64,000 nt of DNA from Sternotherus odoratus (Eukaryota > Chordata > Testudines > Kinosternidae), in the NCBI GenBank assembly GCA_032164245.1, contig JAVMKO010000001.1, positions 288,865,041 through 288,929,040 on the forward strand, written 5' to 3'. A program made the translations under genes and the position numbers. Of the stretch, positions 1 through 10,600 are shown piece by piece. The notes beneath the pieces were generated by a model. It ran no database searches. It was not told the DNA's origin and saw nothing but the letters and a program-made list of their open reading frames with translations. How positions within the stretch are numbered: position 1 is the stretch's first letter; each line of letters begins with the position of its first letter.

Positions 1-174
1 CTGGGGGTATTGTGTTGCTGGAGGAGCCATCAGAAGTAACTAGTCTACACTGGCAACGCTAAAGCGCTGTGTAGCTCCCAGCTCTGGAAGTGCTGGTGCA
101 CCGTCTACACTGGTGCTTTACAGCACTGAAACTTGTTGCACTCGGGATGTTTTTACCAGTGTAGACAAGCCCTA
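1..174. mobile_element. 3' end of a hAT-like MITE, cut by the window edge
   Basis: The stretch ends in GTGTAGACAAGCCCT at 160-174, the terminal motif of a very common turtle MITE group whose internal sequence repeats 'CTACACTGG' and 'cagc(a/g)ctg' words. Both are visible here at about 40-130. The other terminus is outside the window, so no target duplication can be checked. Family assignment comes from remembered repeat structure. Confidence 0.6.
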
Positions 175-689
175 AGATTGTGACCTCTCTGGGCATCCAA
201 AGATCCTATGGCATTTTTCACAAAAGTGGTGACATTATGGCCTGCAGAAATTCAAATTTAAGTACAGTAAATTCTCCTTTAGTTTTAGGTTGGCATATTC
301 TTCTTCACTTCATGGCCTAAACGGGAAAGTTTTAGGCTGCCTTGATAAACAGCTGTTATCTTCCACCCCTGAAATGGCTGCATTTCAATGGTGCGTGATC
401 AGCTAATCTGGTCCAGCTTTCAGATTTATTACGATGCCCCCAAATAGGTAAAAATAATTTGGGGTTTTGTTACTAAAATTTCACAGAGTCCTTTTCCCAA
501 CTCTTAAGGGAAAACTAAAATCAAGGGGATAGGAAAATAAAACATTAGTTATATTAATACTGCAACAAATCCTTGGTTGTCCTCATGCTTGTTGCTGAAA
601 CTTCACAACAGCAGCGAGAAACCTCAGAACCTCCTGTTCATAGGCATAGGCCTCTATCAAGTAAGCTAAAGGGGAATGCAAAGAGGCAG

Positions 690-880
690 GATGGTCCATC
701 TGTTAGGGCACTCACCTGAAATCCAAGTTCAAGTCCCTCTGTGACCGTGGCCAAGTAACTTAGTCTCTCTGTGCCTCAGCTTCCCAACTCGAAAAAGAGG
801 ACAATGGCACTTCCCTACCTCACCTTGGTGTGTGGAGAAATCCATTACGGAGTGTGAGGTGCTTAGATATTACGGCAATC
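690..880 (+). repeat. MIR SINE fragment
   Basis: The run 'ctctctgtgcctcagcttcc' at 764-783, preceded by 'ggccaagtaact' and followed by a purine stretch and 'cctacctcac', follows the core and 3' half of the ancient amniote MIR SINE. It is strongly diverged and has no visible target duplication. Confidence 0.7.
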
Positions 881-1048
881 ATATAAGTATCTCAGACAGC
901 CTCTTGGTTATCAGTTAGCAGGATATGAACTCAGAGACAGAGGTGAGCAGTCCATCCAGTAGGGTGCAGTGACACACTAGCCCATTCATTCCAATTTCCA
1001 GCTGCTCTGACATGTAACGGGTGTGGTATTTTCCCCCTGTGATTGCAG

Positions 1049-1720
1049 CTATCACCGATCGTGGAGTTAAATGTTGGTGGGCAGGTGTACACGACAACGC
1101 TAAGCACCCTGAAGAAACACCCTGGCTCCAAGCTGGCAGAGATGTTTACTGGCCAGCCCAAGCTCAGGACTGACTCAGAGGGGAGGTTCTTCATTGACAG
1201 GCCGGGCACCTATTTTAAGTACATCTTGGAATACCTCCGCAGTAACCAGGTGCCCACCCAGTGCATCCAGGATGTGTACAAAGAGGCATTGTTCTATGAC
1301 ATCGAGCCGCTGGTCAAGCAGCTGGAGGACTCCCCTCAGATTTTTGGGGAGGTGGTGGCAAGGAAGCAGTTTCTGGCCCGAGTGCCCAACTACAGCGAGA
1401 ACATTGAGCTGATGATTCGCATTGCCAGGGCAGAGGCGGTAGCATCCCGCCAGTCCAGCGTCACGGTGTGTGTGGTCAGGACCGAGGAGGATGCCGCCAA
1501 GTGTCACGACGCCCTGAACAACTTGGACATGGATAAGAAATCGGTGGTGAAGTTCGGCCCCTGGAAGGCGACACCGAGCATTTCTGACCTGTTGGATTGC
1601 ATTAAAATGGACATTGAAGCCAAAGGATACAAGATTTCCTTCCAGCCCCATGTCACGGAGAAAGGCTTCCGGTTCAAATCCTATGTCTTCTTCTACAAAT
1701 TCCTGTTCACCTGGTGGTAG
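1049..1720 (+). CDS. KCTD14: KCTD14, terminal coding exon (BTB/T1 domain protein)
   Basis: This exon encodes 223 residues and ends in TAG. It opens after a pyrimidine-rich tract and the acceptor 'gattgcag'. An in-frame TGA lies just upstream at 1040-1042, so the exon cannot extend leftwards. The start codon must be in an upstream exon that I could not identify. The first residues, LSPIVELNVGG, begin a potassium-channel-type T1/BTB fold; the domain covers about residues 4-95, including FFIDRPGTYFKYILEYLR. The C-terminal half contains SVVKFGPWKA and ends FLFTWW, as remembered for mammalian KCTD14, which ends FTFTWW. KCTD proteins form oligomers through the BTB fold and several serve as CUL3 adaptors; whether KCTD14 binds CUL3 is not shown here. 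The gene lies upstream of INTS4 on the same strand, as in mammals. It is intact over this exon. Confidence 0.93.
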   Translation, partial: LSPIVELNVGGQVYTTTLSTLKKHPGSKLAEMFTGQPKLRTDSEGRFFIDRPGTYFKYILEYLRSNQVPTQCIQDVYKEALFYDIEPLVKQLEDSPQIFGEVVARKQFLARVPNYSENIELMIRIARAEAVASRQSSVTVCVVRTEEDAAKCHDALNNLDMDKKSVVKFGPWKATPSISDLLDCIKMDIEAKGYKISFQPHVTEKGFRFKSYVFFYKFLFTWW

Positions 1721-1762
1721 CAAAAGGGAATTGTTGGCAGTGATTTTTAAAATGGCTATTAA

Positions 1763-1768
1763 AATAAA
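1763..1768 (+). terminator. Candidate KCTD14 polyadenylation signal
   Basis: AATAAA lies 42 bases after the stop codon. A second AATAAA at 2669-2674 would give a longer 3' UTR of about 1 kb. Neither is followed by an especially strong GT-rich element, so the true site is undecided. Confidence 0.35.
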
Positions 1769-2711
1769 TAGACTTCTGTTGTTTTATTACAGAGAATCTC
1801 TGTCTATGGCCCTGAAAACCAAACGGTGGACTGTTGTGTAGATGGGAAGAGAAGGATGGGCCAATGAAAGAATCTCTTGGGATGTCACCTGAATTAAACA
1901 GAAATTAAGAAGCCCACTTTTTAAATAGGTATTAGAGGACAACGGTACTTTTTGAAAGGAGAGTTGTGGTTAGGAATGTGAGGCTTTCTCATCCAACGTG
2001 CCTATTCCTTCTGTGTCTTTCAGTCCCTTCTGCTATCTTCACTGAGAAGTAATAGGTCCTGCAGAGCCTAGAGGAGAACAAGCTGGATTCCATTCTCCCT
2101 TGTGAGTTATCAGCGACATTGTCATCTAAGATCAGAGATCTCTGAGATCTGGCCAAACTGCAAACCACACAAGTTGAGCTGTGTGTGCACCAGAGGTGTA
2201 AAGCCTCCCCACCCCCATGCTATTCTAAAACTGAGTCTATCGTGTACAGGCCTGGTCTTCCAGTGTAAGTCAGAGCAGCCTTAGACTGATTGCTAACAGC
2301 ACCAATAGGCTGAAACCCCACAGTCAGGGGACCACAGGAATATAGGGTGCCCTGGCATCATCCCCTTTACTCTGACCTCATTCTGTGCAAGCAGCCAGGG
2401 CTGGGGGTAGTGTAGCCTCTTACACCAGCTCTGGGGCAATCGTCCTGGGATTGAGTTAACCAGATTTACAGCCACAAACAGCTGTCAGTGCAGTACAAAG
2501 TAGCCACATTGGAGGGTCCGGTACAGAATTTTTACTGTTGCTACACATATACCATAATAGGCAGAAAGAACTTGGCTTGGCTTTCAGATTCCAAGTCATG
2601 TTTGCAGTACTGGGGGAAAATCATCTTTGTAAATCAGCAAATCAGGTCTGGAAGTGTCATTGAGAGAGAATAAATATGGGAGTACGCCAAGTCCTTAGTC
2701 TGAATATAGCT

Positions 2712-3095
2712 TCCCTCTAAGGATACGTTTGCTCTTGGAGCTAGGGACGGGCTGTGTGATTCCCAGCTCGAGGAGAATATCCATGCTAGGGTTGATCGAG
2801 TTAGCATGCTCAAAGCACAGTGTAATAAGAGTCATAGAATCTCAGAGTTGGAAGGGACCTCAGGAGATCATCTAGTCCAACCCCAGGCTCAAAGCAGGAC
2901 CAATTCCATTTTTGACCCATATCCCTAAATGGCCCCCCTCAAGGATGGCAGGAGAGTCTAACTGCCCTGAGGACATGCCCCTCCAAGACCCTAGAAATGG
3001 ACTCAGGGCAGCTAACCCAGCTCGCCCTGCCATGGCTACATTCTATTTTTAGTGGACTAGCTCAGTGGGAGTTCACGCAGGTATGACTCCTTGAG
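2712..3095. mobile_element. hAT-like MITE interrupted by CR1
   Basis: The flanks at 2712-2822 and about 2985-3095 carry 'agctcgagg', 'gatcgagttagcatgct' and 'ctagctca' words that recur in the MITE at 56141-56438. A CR1 3' end at 2826-2950 splits the copy. Termini are poorly preserved. Confidence 0.4.
2826..2950 (-). mobile_element. CR1 LINE 3' end, minus strand
   Basis: It begins 'tcatagaatctcagagttgg' and continues 'aagggacctcaggagatcat' and 'ctagtccaacccc'. This is the reverse complement of the sauropsid CR1 3' UTR. The copy is 5'-truncated, as most CR1 copies are. Confidence 0.9.
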
Positions 3096-3781
3096 GAGAG
3101 AATCACATGGGCCCAGCTGTCAGGGCAGACATGCTGACTGGTCTCTCAGGTACAGCTGTGCCTTCTGTGCCTTCAGTTGAAGGAGTTATATAAGCACATG
3201 CCACTCAGGGGTGGCTGGTAAACTTTGGGGCAAGTGGGCATAGCAGGAACCCCCAGGGCTCCACCACACCACGACCCCCTCTTATCCCCAGAACTCTGGG
3301 TGCTCTTCTCTTCCCCCTCATTCCCACCTTACTTAACCCTGGCCTCTGAAGTCTCTCTCCTCCCCCCTAACCCTTTCCCCCATTAGTTCCAAGCCCCTGA
3401 GGCTTCTTCACTTCCTAGGCCTGGAGTGACTGACAGATTTACCTACACAACAGAGTGGCTCTTCTCCTGAGCCTCTTGCCTTTCTACTCGATTCCCTGGG
3501 GCCTCCCACAGCTCCATGTCAATTTCTCCTGCCCCTTCTCCTCTCCTACAGACTGTGCAGTCAAGATTGGAGAGGAAGCAAGCGGTGGGGATATGGAGTG
3601 GGGTTTGTGGTGCTGGATTCACTGCCCAAGCCATAGGTGCAATGACTGCAGAGTGCTCTGAAGCTTTTGGTGGGGGTGGGGCAGTGCCTCTCTACATGAG
3701 CTGCCACTGATCCCACTGGGAGCTGTGCTCGCTCATGCCAAGACAACATTTGGCCCTCTGCTGAGAAAACCCAGGCTGTAG

Positions 3782-3905
3782 CAGAGTGGTTCTTAACTTG
3801 TCCATAACAGGACCTTGTGTTACAACAAATGTTTCAGGACCCCCTACCTCTCCTCTAGCTGTAAAGAAAAAGGGTGTTAATGCACAGGTTGACAACCCGT
3901 TCTCT
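3782..3905. mobile_element. Short hAT-type MITE
   Basis: The ends are imperfectly complementary: 'cagagtggttcttaac' at the left and 'gttgacaacccgttctctag' at the right. The flanking octamers are similar (ctgtagca and ctctagca). The call is based on end structure only. Confidence 0.4.
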
Positions 3906-3907
3906 AG

Positions 3908-4045
3908 CAAATATTATTATTATTGATTATTTGTATTGCAGTAGTACTAGGAGTCCCAGTCATGAACCAGGTCCCCATTGAGCCAGGTGTTGAGCAGAAC
4001 AAAAAGATGGTGTCAGCCCCCAAGGTTTTCCAGTTTAAGTTGAAT
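3908..4045 (+). repeat. Ancient interspersed repeat with ATT-rich head
   Basis: An (ATT)n stretch leads into 'tttgtattgcagtagtacta', 'ggtccccattg' and 'gagcagaacaaaaagatgg'. I recognise this order as a widely dispersed sauropsid repeat. Its class (LINE tail or SINE) is not certain from this copy. Confidence 0.5.
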
Positions 4046-5930
4046 GTGTTCTACTTGTTAATGCAGCAGTGTTTAGCTATTTTTTTGCACCATCAGTTAC
4101 ATCTCTTTGAGTGCTACAAATTAATATGTGCCTCAGGAGACATAATGAAACCCCATGATGATTATTAGATGGAAGAGTATCATAACTACAGCCCAGTTCC
4201 TACAGCCTCTACTAAAGCAAAACTCACTTTGACTTCAGTGAAAAATTTGCCTGAGTAGGGGGTGCTGGTTCGGGTTGTCTATAGTTTTTTAAAACTTTAA
4301 TATTCACAGATTTATTTTTATACTCAAAACAGCTGATGATTTTAAATTATTTTCTACCCCAGGGATATGGGAAAATTATATTGGTTATTCTAGATCATGG
4401 TTATGTTTACTTTTACTCTTGAAATATGGGTTCCTCCTATAAAGGACAATATGTGTTTTGGGATACTAAATAAATACACTTCTAAAAGCCTCTTTGCATA
4501 GTATAAATCTACCTTATTATCTTCTTAAAAAACCACAAAGCTTTCCTTAGACACTACTGGGTTAGAATCTATCTTCCTAAAGTGTAGTATAAATGGTCTA
4601 CATCCTGGTTATTGTTTTTCCAGTGGTGTAAATCAGGACGGACTTCACTGAAGTCAGTGCAGTTACACTATGTAAAATTGGTCTAAGCGTGAGAAGCTTC
4701 AGCCCCCTAAAATTTTGAAGACTTGGCAAGATTTTTAAAAGTGACTATTTTGTGTGCCCAAAATCACTTAAAGGGGCCTGGTTCTCAGAAAAAAATGAGC
4801 ATCCACTATCACTGGGCACTTTTGAAAATTTCCACCCTGATCCACTATGCTCTGCTTGTGCATTTAGTTCTCAGGTAATTCCATACCCAAGGCTGTTCCA
4901 ACGTCCATTGAAATAACAGCCTCCCTTGACTTCAATGGTCAAAGAACCCAATCCTAAGATGTACCACCCTCCTTCAACTCCCACTGCAGTCAATGGGAGT
5001 TGAGGGCACTCAACCCTTCTCTGGTTCTAGCTCAGTGCTATGTAAAATGTTTGCAAACCAAACCCCAAAGCACATGAAACATACCCAGTTTGCAGTCTAT
5101 TTACAAACTTAAAACACAGCTCAGGTTTGAGGAAAACACATCCCAAACAGAATTAAAACCACTTTTTTTGGGAAAAATAATTTCTAGACATTATTGGGCC
5201 AAATTCACATATCACTGGTGCAACTCTACTGACTTCAGTGGGTTCACACAGGAATGACTTTGGCCTGATATAGTCTGTATTGGTGTATACAAATATAATC
5301 TCTTCAAAGAAAGAGAGGGATGAGCCTGAATCAACCTCTCAGAACTGCACACCTCTGAACTTTGTGGGAGAAATGGGTTCAGAATCCATACTCAGATCCA
5401 GAACTAATGTCTGACTCCTATCCCCATGAACTTTTGCATGCCACATATCATACCAGGATAGATTTTTTTGAAAGTTTGTGTCACTTTTATATAACTTCAA
5501 ATCTTTCACTTTTGGGAAAAAACGGTAAACTTCAGATAGTTAAGTATGTCTAAGTGCTGCCTGAACCTTCGCAGATGAGCAAGGGCAGGACAACTCAAGC
5601 AAATATGTTTCACCCTCGTTTACCTAACCTAAATCACATACTTATGAAACACAATTAAAGATAATTCTCCTGCTCAGTATAATAGTAAATCTCATAGACT
5701 GGTATCCTAGAATTTGAAAGGCATATTGTATAAGGAAATCAGTAAAACCAGTCTTGGCATGAAGCAAGACAGTCATTTACATATTTTAACATTTTTAACT
5801 GCATCTTCTGCCTACTCTCAGACTACATGTGCAGGTATTTGTGAAAACATGTTATTGAGAATAATAACAGGAATGAATTTCTCTTCTGTATCACTAAATT
5901 GAACTGAAATACTCTTCCCACAGAGAAATT
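4041..5930. other. Intergenic stretch with old repeat traces only
   Basis: No coding evidence is visible. The segments at 4615-4690 and 5200-5275 contain 'gtgtaaatcagga' and 'gacttcagtg' words of an old, diverged repeat family. The words 'tgacttcagtg' (near 4230) and 'ttgacttcaatgg' (near 4930) also occur. Nothing else is identifiable. Confidence 0.4.
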
Positions 5931-6155
5931 CAGACTTACAGTTTCAATAGTGTGCATAATAAACAAGTGGAATAATTTATCAAAGGTTGTGGGGCCATCA
6001 TTGGAAAAGTTTAAATCACGATCCAATGTTTTTCTAAAAGATCTGCTCAATTCAAACAGGAATGATTTGTAGGAAGTCCTACACCCTGTGCTACACCAGA
6101 GGATAGATTAGATGATCACAATGGTCCTTTTTGGCCTTGGAATCTATGACTTCAT
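5930..6155 (+). mobile_element. CR1-like LINE 3' end, plus strand
   Basis: Diverged CR1 3' sequence ends with 'tagattagatgatcac' and 'aatggtcctttttggcctt' then 'ggaatctatgac'. This corresponds to the GACTAGATGACC...GGTCCCTTCCA end of younger copies. Confidence 0.75.
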
Positions 6156-6157
6156 GT

Positions 6158-6610
6158 CCGAGGTCCCCAAACTGTGGGGTGTAGACCCCTAGGGAGCAGT
6201 AGAGGAACAACTGGGGGTGGTGTGGTAGCTGGGCTAATGCCCACAGGGGGTCAGGAGTGCCACTCAGCCCCCAGCTCTGCTCCAGCCCCGTCCTCAGTCG
6301 CAGCCCTGGCTCCCGACCTCACGTCTGACCTTGTCCCCAGCCTTGGCACGGCTCTGCACATGACTGGGGGACTGGCTGTGCCTGCTGGCCCCCAACATGT
6401 TCCTGCTGTGGCTCTGCTCCTGGCCCTGCCCCCACTCCCAGCCTTCGTCCCTGGCCCCAGACCCACCCCCAGCTGCAGCCCCAGCCCTCTTATCCCTGTC
6501 CACACCTTACCCCTCTGGAGCCACAGCTCCACACTATGCCTGGAAGGAAATAACAATCATGCCCCCCTTGGACCATAAGGGGAATAAATGTGTTAGTGAT
6601 ACATACACAG
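6158..6610. mobile_element. hAT-like element, left part
   Basis: It starts 'cgaggtccccaaactgtggg', a recognisable turtle hAT terminus, and continues into GC-rich sequence rich in 'ccccagc'. The right terminus was not found. The GC-rich interior gives spurious open frames on both strands at 6174-6578. Confidence 0.5.
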
Positions 6611-6903
6611 CACCCAGTACATTAGATGGGGTAGATATAGAAATCTGTTTGTGTGGTAACAAAAGACCCAATGAATTAAAAAAAATATATTTCAGGAAAT
6701 TAAAAATGTGGAGCCAGATCCTGAGCTCTGCTGATTGGCCCCAGCTGAGAATCTGTCAGGGGATTCTGATCTGCACCACAGGGGGCCGTGGAAGCCACTT
6801 GTCAAAACTGATGCACTGCAGAATCTAGAAATGGAAGGGTGGCTTGGTACAATTCCTTTCACTGAGCTGGAGTCACCTCTTTCCCCAACCCCTGCTGGGG
6901 TCA

Positions 6904-7080
6904 GAATCATAGAGTCTCAGAGCTGGAAGGGACCTCAGGAAATCATCTAATCCAACCCTGTGGTCAACACAGGACCACTTCCATTTTTGCCCCATATCCC
7001 TAAATGGCCCCCTCAAGGACTGAACTCATAACCCTGGGTTTAGTGCACCAATGTGCAAACTACTGAGCTATCCCTGCCCC
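6904..7080 (-). mobile_element. CR1 LINE 3' end, minus strand
   Basis: 'aatcatagagtctcagagct' is followed by the CR1 3' UTR hallmark words 'ggaagggacctcaggaaatc', 'cctaaatggccccctcaagg' and 'actgagctatccc'. It ends about 400 bases upstream of the INTS4 promoter. Confidence 0.92.
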
Positions 7081-7439
7081 TGGTTTTTCCTGGGTCTAAC
7101 TCTTCTGAGCAGTGACAGACCGGATGGCCATGCATGGGAGACACATCCAGCTACGGGCGGCTCCTTGCCAGAGGGGTGGCCACACTGGGACTGGCACCCA
7201 GCTCTCCTGGTTCCCAGCCCAGTGCTTTAGCACAGGACTATGGACCCTCCCACTAGCAGGGTGGTTTTCCTGAGGCACTCCCAGAGGGGGCAGCCCCCTG
7301 GTGGGGCCAGCTGAGGGCACCGCCTCCTTGTGCTGGCCTGAGCCTGCCCCATTGACTCAAGGCCGCTGTAGGAGCTTCAGCCCCACACAGGCCTCTCTCA
7401 AGCCTGGGACTCAATAACCATAGAGAGGAGTCCTCCAGG

Positions 7440-7586
7440 CGTCTAGGAAGGACAATTTCCCCGTTATCGTCAGTATCTCTATGGTTTTGTTTCCGGGTGA
7501 GGGGGAAGGGGAAGGAGGATACGGTACGGTGGCTGAGGCGGCTCACGCCCTGCTGAAGGCGAACGGCGGCGGTGGCGGGGCCCAGC
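7440..7586 (+). promoter_or_regulatory. INTS4: INTS4 promoter and 5' UTR region (CpG island start)
   Basis: The 150 bases before the INTS4 ATG become CpG-rich. They contain 'tttccgggtg' at 7489-7498, an ETS-type site on the minus strand (ACCCGGAAA), followed by purine-rich 'gagggggaaggggaagg'. No TATA box is visible. The exact transcription start cannot be placed. The CpG island runs on through exon 1 and merges with the intron 1 minisatellite. Confidence 0.55.
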
Positions 7587-7640
7587 ATGGCGGCGCACCT
7601 GAAGAAGCGGGTGTATGAGGAGTTCACGAAGGTCGTCCAG
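7587..7640 (+). CDS. INTS4: INTS4 exon 1 (residues 1-18)
   Basis: Encodes [18 protein letters not shown]. The donor is CAG|gtaacg and the intron is phase 0. A strong Kozak context (AGCATGG) supports the start. Confidence 0.96.
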
Positions 7641-10600
7641 GTAACGGGGGAAGTCCGGAGCACGAGGGGGAGGCTTGGGAAGGGGCCTGTCCCGGGGGAA
7701 GGGGCCCGGCCCCTGCCCGAGCAGGGCGACTCCTGGGCGGCCTGGGGTTGCAGGAAAGCCCGCTGGAAGCCTGAGGCCTAGCCCTGAAGGGCCGCCCAGT
7801 CCCGACCCTGGAGCCGGGAGAGGCCTCAGGCGGCTGCTGCCCGTCTGGAGCCTCTAGTGCTGGGAGGGCAGCACAGGGGATCCGAGCAGCTGCCCGTCAC
7901 CCCGGCGACCTCTTCGGTGTGGGGCCCCCTCGCGAGGGCCCAGGGGACCCCTCCACAGCGGGGTCTCCACAGGGCGGGGAGCCCCGGGGGCGCAGGGGAC
8001 CCTGGGGCACGCCCCCCCCCCCAAGCGGCGGGTCTGCTGATAACGGGATGGAGGCTGGGGCCTGGCGTTAGGGGCACAGACCCGGTGCCCCCCCCCCCGT
8101 CCTGCTGCCCCCTCGCGCCCCCCCCGTCCTGCTGCCCCCTCGTCCCCCCCCCGTCCTGCTGCCCCCTCGTCCCCCCCCCGTCCTGCTGCCCCCTCGTCCC
8201 CCCCCCGTCCTGCTGCCCCCTCGTCCCCCCCCCGTCCTGCTGCCCCCTCGTCCCCCCCCCGTCCTGCTGCCCCCTCGTCCCCCCCGTCCTGCTGCCCCCT
8301 CGCGCCCCCCCCGTCCTGCTGCCCCCTCGCGCCCCCCCCGTCCTGCTGCCCCCTCGCGCCCCCCCCGTCCTGCTGCCCCCTCGCGCCCCCCCCGTCCTGC
8401 TGCCCCCTCGCGCCCCCCCCGTCCTGCTGCCCCCTCGCGCCCCCCCGTCCTGCTGCCCCCTCGCGCCCCCCCCGTCCTGCTGCCCCCTCGCGCCCCCCCC
8501 GTCCTGCTGCCCCCTCGCGCCCCCCCGTCCTGCTGCCCCCTCGCGCCCCCCCCGTCCTGCTGCCCCCTCGCGCCCCCCCCGTCCTGCTGCCCCCTCGCGC
8601 CCCCCCCGTCCTGCTGCCCCCTCGCGCCCCCCCCGTCCTGCTGCCCCCTCGCGCCCCCCCCGTCCTGCTGCCCCCTCGCGCCCCCCCCGTCCTGCTGCCC
8701 CCTCGCGCCCCCCCCGTCCTGCTGCCCCCTCGCGCCCCCCCCGTCCTGCTGCCCCCTCGCGCCCCCCCCGTCCTGCTGCCCCCTCGCGCCCCCCCCGTCC
8801 TGCTGCCCCCTCGCGCCCCCCCCGTCCTGCTGCCCCCTCGCGCCCCCCCCGTCCTGCTGCCCCCTCGCGCCCCCCCCGTCCTGCTGCCCCCTCGCGCCCC
8901 CCCCGTCCTGCTGCCCCCTCGCGCCCCCCCCGTCCTGCTGCCCCCTCGCGCCCCCCCCGTCCTGCTGCCCCCTCGCGCCCCCCCCGTCCTGCTGCCCCCT
9001 CGCGCCCCCCCCGTCCTGCTGCCCCCTCGCGCCCCCCCCGTCCTGCTGCCCCCTCGCGCCCCCCCCGTCCTGCTGCCCCCTCGCGCCCCCCCCGTCCTGC
9101 TGCCCCCTCGCGCCCCCCCCGTCCTGCTGCCCCCTCGCGCCCCCCCCGTCCTGCTGCCCCCTCGCGCCCCCCCCGTCCTGCTGCCCCCTCGCGCCCCCCC
9201 CGTCCTGCTGCCCCCTCGCGCCCCCCCCGTCCTGCTGCCCCCTCGCGCCCCCCCCGTCCTGCTGCCCCCTCGCGCCCCCCCCGTCCTGCTGCCCCCTCGC
9301 GCCCCCCCCGTCCTGCTGCCCCCTCGCGCCCCCCCCGTCCTGCTGCCCCCTCGCGCCCCCCCCGTCCTGCTGCCCCCTCGCGCCCCCCCCGTCCTGCTGC
9401 CCCCTCGCGCCCCCCCCGTCCTGCTGCCCCCTCGCGCCCCCCCCGTCCTGCTGCCCCCTCGCGCCCCCCCCGTCCTGCTGCCCCCTCGCGCCCCCCCCGT
9501 CCTGCTGCCCCCTCGCGCCCCCCCCGTCCTGCTGCCCCCTCGCGCCCCCCCCGTCCTGCTGCCCCCTCGCGCCCCCCCCGTCCTGCTGCCCCCTCGCGCC
9601 CCCCCCGTCCTGCTGCCCCCTCGCGCCCCCCCCGTCCTGCTGCCCCCTCGCGCCCCCCCCGTCCTGCTGCCCCCTCGCGCCCCCCCCGTCCTGCTGCCCC
9701 CTCGCGCCCCCCCCGTCCTGCTGCCCCCTCGCGCCCCCCCCGTCCTGCTGCCCCCTCGCGCCCCCCCCGTCCTGCTGCCCCCTCGCGCCCCCCCCGTCCT
9801 GCTGCCCCCTCGCGCCCCCCCCGTCCTGCTGCCCCCTCGCGCCCCCCCCGTCCTGCTGCCCCCTCGCGCCCCCCCCGTCCTGCTGCCCCCTCGCGCCCCC
9901 CCCGTCCTGCTGCCCCCTCGCGCCCCCCCCGTCCTGCTGCCCCCTCGCGCCCCCCCCGTCCTGCTGCCCCCTCGCGCCCCCCCCGTCCTGCTGCCCCCTC
10001 GCGCCCCCCCCGTCCTGCTGCCCCCTCGCGCCCCCCCCGTCCTGCTGCCCCCTCGCGCCCCCCCCGTCCTGCTGCCCCCTCGCGCCCCCCCCGTCCTGCT
10101 GCCCCCTCGCGCCCCCCCCGTCCTGCTGCCCCCTCGCGCCCCCCCCGTCCTGCTGCCCCCTCGCGCCCCCCCCGTCCTGCTGCCCCCTCGCGCCCCCCCC
10201 GTCCTGCTGCCCCCTCGCGCCCCCCCCGTCCTGCTGCCCCCTCGCGCCCCCCCCGTCCTGCTGCCCCCTCGCGCCCCCCCCGTCCTGCTGCCCCCTCGCG
10301 CCCCCCCCGTCCTGCTGCCCCCTCGCGCCCCCCCCGTCCTGCTGCCCCCTCGCGCCCCCCCCGTCCTGCTGCCCCCTCGCGCCCCCCCCGTCCTGCTGCC
10401 CCCTCGCGCCCCCCCCGTCCTGCTGCCCCCTCGCGCCCCCCCCGTCCTGCTGCCCCCTCGCGCCCCCCCCGTCCTGCTGCCCCCTCGCGCCCCCCCCGTC
10501 CTGCTGCCCCCTCGCGCCCCCCCCGTCCTGCTGCCCCCTCGCGCCCCCCCCGTCCTGCTGCCCCCTCGCGCCCCCCCCGTCCTGCTGCCCCCTCGCGCCC

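Noticed and set aside
6174..6828. 134- and 143-codon frames upstream of INTS4
   Set aside because: Overlapping frames on both strands inside a GC-rich hAT-like element, without domains or splice-site support.
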